Shown piece by piece: positions 11,501 to 18,679 of a stretch of DNA of 20,175 nucleotides; within the stretch, counting starts at the first letter, position 1, and every line of letters starts with the position of its first letter. Below the pieces are notes generated by a model. It searched no databases. It saw only the letters and a list, made by a program, of their open reading frames with translations, and was not told where the DNA came from. This DNA is from Oppiella nova (taxonomy: Eukaryota > Arthropoda > Arachnida > Sarcoptiformes > Oppiidae), in the NCBI GenBank assembly GCA_905397405.1, contig CAJPVJ010000822.1, positions 1 through 20,175 on the forward strand, read 5' to 3'. Both the position numbers and the translations under genes were made by a program.

Positions 11501-14246
11501 CCGTCGAAAATGACAGCAAAAAAATCATATTCTCTGACATTTAATTAGCTTTTATATGCTTTTAGTGTATACGAGGCTTATTGCCAATACTAAACGCAAA
11601 CTAAAAATTTTCCAGTACATTTAATACTGGATTTAATGTTATTAAACAAACTCTACGCCAAAACTTTTTCATTAGGGAAAAAGTTGGAGAATATTTTCAC
11701 TAATTATTAGCGAAAGATATAAAAAAGTGAATATATTTTTCTAAATGGATATCCAAAAAGATAAGCGGATTAGTAGTCGAGAGAGAAAACTCAGGGCAAA
11801 GAGATTGATAAATACATTGAAATCGATAGATATACACACAGAATATATCGATCAATAGATAATATATTTGCCATATAATATATGGGTTTAAGTTTTGCGT
11901 TTTTTTTCTAGAGAGCACCGGGAGATAGTGTGAGAGGTTAGAAAGTATAGACTTGAAGTTTAGGGTTTAAAAAATGATGATAGCATTTCTAGCAGCGAGT
12001 CTTTCACAATATATTACTCCATGAATACTAAAACACAAAAAATCAAAAAACTAAACCAAAACATATAGAAAAAACGAGAGAAAAACTAACGAAACAAAAA
12101 ACTTGAAACGAAAATCACTTTGAAAACCCCCACATAGATATAAAAACCCATTGTTTTCTAGTATATATATACGGTATGAAAATACAACGAGTTATTGATT
12201 GGAACATAACTTGTAAATCATTTGGTTTTTCTCATATATAGATATAAATAAATATATATAAATAAATATATATATAGATTTATATATTGATATCAATTGT
12301 AAGCTACTATTTCTCCATTTCTATTTCGCGGTCTAATTCAGTGGTCGTTTTGGTATTAATATGAATGTCACTGTTTTCTGAGTTTAGACTTTTATTTGGA
12401 TAATTCATTTGTGGACAGGAATTGGAGGCACAGATACCTACCTTTGTTTGAAGGCACTCCAAAACAGACTGCACGGACAGGTAGAAGAGAGAAAGACATA
12501 TAGAAAAACAATGTTTTGTGCGATATATTAATGATGGGATGAATTATTTATGTATAATTTATATGAAAAGTAATATGAATTGTATTTAAATTAGGGGTGA
12601 AATAGGGGAGTGTGAGTGAAAAAAACTAAAACTATATAAAAATTGATACAAAAATATAGTGAATAATGAAAATTATACACAAAATTAATATCGATTTCGC
12701 TTTCCTTTCGCTTAATTCTCTACTTAACGATTAGTTTTATAATTTATGGTTAAAAAAAAGTTTTTTCGTGATTTTATGTATCGATTAATTGATTCATAAA
12801 AACTATGAGAGAAAAAGGCATCAAATGATGTGAAAAATGAGAGGAAAAACGTAATGATTGAAAGAAATTAATGGGAAATCGGAAATGGAGGAAATGGAGC
12901 TTCAATTTTATATGGATTTTATATTTTTTGCGTTATTAGTATTATTAGTATTATTATTATTGATGTATTTTTCTGCTACGAAATAATTACTATTAACTAA
13001 AATTAATGCTAACATTCAATAAACTATTTTTTGTCAACTAAAACTACTGCACTATTAAATGTATGGGGATGAAATTGTGGACAAACTTTTATAATAATAA
13101 GCAAATTATGTTCACAAATGCAAACTCAGGTACTATTTTATGGGATAAATATTAAAGGGGGAAATGTATACAAACTAAAATACCAACGAAAAAATATCCA
13201 GATTTATAATCTCTATATAAACCATTTGGGAAAACAGAAAAAAATCTAAAATTTAAACATAAAATCTCTATAAAAATATATATAACATAACAAAAACATA
13301 AATCCATAAGTAATATAAAATAATGCATAACACAAGCATTTATATGAATATATTGTAGCTTTTTTATACGAAAAAATATACTTTGTTTCGATGCTTATAT
13401 ATATTAGTTGTAAACTCTGTTCAATATATTCTGGTATCGATATGTTTTCAAACGAATATTGAGTTCAATATTTCATGTTTGATAAAACAGTAGAAAAATC
13501 CAATTTAAATTAAAATATTCTTACTTATATTCACATTAAAAATTAATACAAAAGTTAAGTCAATGAGACTTTGAATTCAAACTATTGTTAAGAAATACAT
13601 CGATTGCACCAAAAATACGAGAATAGAGTTTACGTATAAAACAAATTATGATAAAAGTAAGGCTGCATTATGTTTGTTGAGAGCACTGGTAGAATGGATT
13701 TCAGACATGAATATGTTGTCCGAAAATATACATTTTATATTACCTAATAAAATACTTATAGCAAAAATATTAACTGCAGGGTTGGGTGTATAAAATAGCT
13801 GTTTTATAAATTTGGAAAATATGTATATTTAATATTATGAACAATATTTTATAGCAACCAGATTATGTTTATACGAGTAATGTTTAGTTTTTTAGTAAAC
13901 ATTACTTCACATCTATAATACATAAACAACTTTACATTATATGTAGAAAATATGCTCTTTTTATGCGATTGACAGGTGTGTCAAAAGCGATAGAAACAAG
14001 TTTTATATAAGACTTTACGTAAGAATATTCTAATAGAGAATAGCATTGATAGGCTGGACAGTGGCAACACTGCCGGTCATAATGTGTAGGGGCTCTGGAT
14101 GTATGGGATAACACAAAATTGTATAAGATATGAAATATAAAAGTGTAGGAGTAATAAAAGTTTTGAAATGTGAAAGTATAAAATATAAATAAAACTTTGA
14201 GATTGATATAAAATCGTAAAATAAAAATTTTAAATAAATTATTTTC

Positions 14247-14287
<41 letters not shown>

Positions 14288-17200
14288 TGTTAAGTTATGA
14301 AAAACTAAATGTATAGTTAAATAATAATAAAGAGAGGGCGGGGAGGGGGGAAAGGGATCGGAGAATATAGAGAAAAATATAGTGTAGAAAGCAATGAAAA
14401 TTTGCCACAAAAAACACATAATGCAGCTCAATATGAATGAGTATTAAAATAATATACGAATGAATGAAAAATTATACGAAAAATAATAGAGAAGTAATAA
14501 ATGCACCACAAGTTGACGAGGGATTCAAAAACATTAGTCTTGTGTTTAGTTTTGTTTTGAGTGAAAAACAGAGAGAAAAACTGGGAATCGAAACGATCGC
14601 CGAGTTTTTAATATAGAAATTGCATATAAATGACATGAAAATTATGGTGCGATATATGGCATGAAAGCGTGGAAAACACTTTTCATGAATGAATAACATA
14701 TAAAACACATATAAAATGATGGGAACATAAAAAGGTGAGGAATTTCGGGGGAAATAGTATTATATTGTATTATAATCTATTATATTCTGTGATATTTTTA
14801 GTCTTAAGCTTTAGACTAAAATACTTTTTTGGTTATTATATTTTCAAAAGCATTTTATATTTATATGAAATGTGGTGCTTATGGTATGTAATGATTCATA
14901 AGAATTAGACTTTTAGACATAAAAATACATTAGATTTTGTGTTTGTAGTTAAGACCCACCTTAAAAATGTTCAAAAATCTGTGATAATGTAATACAACAT
15001 AAAATGTAGTGTATGTATGTATTACTGAAAAGTTGATGAAATAAATTAGAAAACACATAATTAATAAGTTTTTTGAAAACAAATTTAAAAGTTGTTAAAA
15101 TTTTATATCAAAAAAATTAATGAAAAATGTTTTCACTAGAATATTCATAAATAGAATAAACTAGCATAAACTGAATGTGGAAAAAATGTTGATTAAAATT
15201 AAAAGTAAAATACCAAAAAATATTAATTTCGTGAACCATTTATAAATGTATGAGTAATGTGTGTGTTTTGAATCATAAATTCAAAAATTCTGTTAATTAT
15301 GTGTCAGAAAATAGTCGACAAAAGAAATTCTTGAGTCTGTATGGTATGGTATGGTATGGTATGGTATGGTGTGAGTCGATGGGCGACTCCACACTAGCAG
15401 CCGGTGCTTACCTTTCAGAGTATTCATCTTTATGGGCATAGCTTTGAACACTCGACTCCTCGATCAAGAATTTCATCTTTTGATAGAAACTGGCGGTCAC
15501 TGCAGGCGGCTGTTTGCGTAACAGTATGTCCAACGGGTCGGGACTCGTGATACACATCAGCGACTGATGGCTGCGCACAACGACCGCAAACACGAGAGTT
15601 AAGTAATTCAATGAGATTTGCATTTAAAATCAATTATCGTTTCACTCGATGCGAGTGTTTGTGCGATAGTAAGCCGTACGAAAAAATGCTAAATAATTGA
15701 TAGGAACGAGTAAATTGTCTGAAAAATAATACTTATACTGCAATCTAATGCTAATGTACTGTATATTATTTAAGAGTCTGTGTGTGAAAGACAAGACTGT
15801 TTATGAAGATCTAATTAATGGTAATATAAATATAAAAAATATTAATTTCGTGAACCATTTATAAATGTATGAGTAATGTGTGTGTTTTGAATCATAAATT
15901 CAAAAATTCTGTTAATTATGTGTCAGAAAATAGTCGACAAAAGAAATTCTTGAGTCTGTATTGTATGGTATGGTATGGTATGGTATGGTGTGAGTCGATG
16001 GGCAACTCCACACTAGCAGCCGGTGCTTACCTTTCAGAGTATTCGTCTTTATGGGCATAGCTTTGAACACTCGACTCCTCGATCAAGAATTTCATCTTTT
16101 GATAGAAACTGGCGGTCACTGCAGGCGGCTGTTTGCGTAACAGTATGTCCAACGGGTCGGGGCTTGTGATACACATCAGCGACTGATGGCTGCGCACGAC
16201 GACCGCAAACACGAGAGTTAAGTAATTCAATGAGATTTGCATTTAAAATCAATTATCATTTCACTCGATGCGAGTGTTTGTGCGATAGTAAGCCGTACGA
16301 AAAAATGCTAAATAATTGATAGGAGCGAGTAAATTGTCTGAAAAATAATACTTATACTGCAATCTAATGCTAATGTACTGTATATTATTTAAGAGTCTGT
16401 GTGTGAAAGACAAGACTGTTTATGAAGATCTAATTAATGGTAATATAAATATAGTCGGCTTATTGTCGCCAAACACGGAACCGATAGTCAAGTGTGTGTT
16501 TTTCGGGTCGTAATTACCAGTGATCGGTACCACAGCACTCGNCGAGTAAATTGTCTGAAAAATAATACTTATACTGCAATCTAATGCTAATGTACTGTAT
16601 ATTATTTAAGAGTCTGTGTGTGAAAGACAAGACTGTTTATGAAGATCTAATTAATGGTAATATAAATATAGTCGGCTTATTGTCGCCAAACACGGAACCG
16701 ATAGTCAAGTGTGTGTTTTTCGGGTCGTAATTACCAGTGATCGGTACCACAGCACTCGCTGTCCGCACAATCAGATAAGCCGTCTATTATGGGAGAGAGA
16801 GAGAGAGAGAGAGAGAGGGAAAGAGGGAAAGGGAGGCATAGAATGAATGAATTAATGAAAAGTAATTAATTTAATGGATAGAGAAATACATCATAACATA
16901 AACATAAAAAGTAAAGTTAATTATGAGTTCAGTTATGGCACACAGAGCTGGCTGTGCGCACCGGTTGACGGGTTATGCAAATGAGAGACAATTCCTCATA
17001 TTTATGGCTATTAATAGACAGCAATACAAACCATTATCGTTGTCGATATCATCGGCACAGTTGGTCTCCTGAGGCGCTGAGCAGTCTTTGCCACCCCAGC
17101 CCTCTCTGCACCGACACAACCATTCCTCATTGTGTCGGACACACAGGGGTACCGACCTCGTAGGAAACCCTGTTGGCAGACTAGTAGTTTTGTTTATGTT

Positions 17201-18633
17201 TGTACTTTTTACGTAAATTTACATAACGTTTGCGGCAGGTTTACCGCATATATAATTGTTTAAATATCGGGATTCCCAGACATCAATACTGATTGTCATT
17301 AACGTTATGAATGGCAAACGTACCTAACGTGCAGTGTCTGCCCATCCAGCCTTGTATACAAATACAGGTGCCGTTGTTGCACTGACCATGCTCAAGACAC
17401 CGGTGATCACATATTTGCTCATCACATCGCGACCCGTGCCAACCGCCGTCGCAAACACAACGGCCCCCTTCGCACACCCCATGAACACCGCAATCGAGAT
17501 TACATTTGGCTTTAATTAGGATATATTGAGACAAATTGTTATTTCATCCGCTGATTGGTGAGGAATGGGAGGAATGGGAGGCTAATAAATAGTTAAATAG
17601 CAGATTCCGTACCGATATCACAGTTAGCACCAGTAAAGTGGGGAAAACAAACACACTTCCCAGTGTCCAAATCGTAAACACCTTTTGTTATGTCAGAGAC
17701 AATGGTTTAAATCAATTGAAATATTAGTTAATAACAAAGTGTTAAGTTGGGAAGGGATGGGGAGGGAAAGGGAGGCCGAGAATTGTAATAAATATAATGG
17801 ATGTGTTGTTCCTCTCTAACAGTAATCAAATAAACGGACGAACAATGAGTTTCGTCTAAATGAAAATGAATGGCAAATACAGTGAAAGTCTTAACAATAG
17901 GTTTACGACTAAAACTCGGAGTTTGGGTCTAGACTTCACGGGTACTCAAGTAATGACTTGACAATCAATTTATACATTTATTTCTCTCAACTTTATAGTC
18001 GCTATAACAATACGATTCGCGAAAATATTTACTCTAGTATTCAGTTATCATCAAAATTAGGTGTGAATTGGAAATATGATTATTAGGAGCGAGTGGTTGT
18101 AATGTGTTAATAATGGATGTATGCTGTTATGACATACCATGTTGTGAACAATTGGGGAAAAATTGACTTAATCTATGGTCAGCATCGCTACAGTTAGTGC
18201 CGGTCCACCCGACTTTGCACCAGCACTGGCCGTCTATACAGGCGCCGTGACTCGAGCACAACGGATCCAAACAGTCAACTGATAGGAGACACAAGATTTA
18301 TGTGATAATTAGATCCAAATTTAGATAAGAAGTAAATTGTTAATTAAAAAGTAATTATTTTCAAAGACAAAGAATTTTATGAATTGAATAAAAGAGACAA
18401 AAACCAAATACACTATCAGTCCATCAATTCGTGTGATTAGAGAAAGACTTGACTCTAAAAAAAGCTTTTATTTTGTTTTTTGTCTCAATTCTTCTCTTAT
18501 TCTCTATTTCTTTATTCTTCGCTCTATTTTCTGGTGTTGTGTTTCACTTGACGTGAATTAAAAGGTATAACAAAGTAATAGTGAAGGGAAAGGGTATAAA
18601 AAAGGCTAAAGTTTAGCGTCAAATCGATTGATT

Positions 18634-18679
<46 letters not shown>

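Larger units (their letters stand above)
12469..15411. other. Large teneurin intron, about 2.9 kb
   Basis: Very AT-rich, with an ATT microsatellite (about 12936-12962), a GA tract (14249-14284) and the start of the 619-bp tandem unit (from 15215). A small, less AT-rich island lies near 14035-14105. No supported coding sequence. Confidence 0.7.
15215..16453. repeat. 619-bp tandem duplication carrying a teneurin exon
   Basis: Units 15215-15833 and 15834-16453 are about 98-99% identical by eye. Each holds a full copy of the 159-nt linker exon and a TATGG pentamer run. Coding differences are synonymous; the others are intronic. Confidence 0.93.

Noticed and set aside
14030-14431. 133-codon minus-strand ORF
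   Set aside because: Mostly translation of the CT microsatellite and AT-rich intron; no protein features beyond hydrophobic low complexity.
15340-15372. TATGG run as telomeric or CRISPR-like repeat
   Set aside because: Simple pentanucleotide microsatellite inside an intron, with no spacers and no chromosome-end context.
15250-16060. Two near-identical 63-codon plus-strand ORFs
   Set aside because: They are antisense to the duplicated teneurin exon and run through the TATGG repeat; duplication alone explains their similarity.
16920-16985. Less AT-rich island as a possible alternative exon
   Set aside because: No open frame with compatible splice phases and no resemblance to teneurin.
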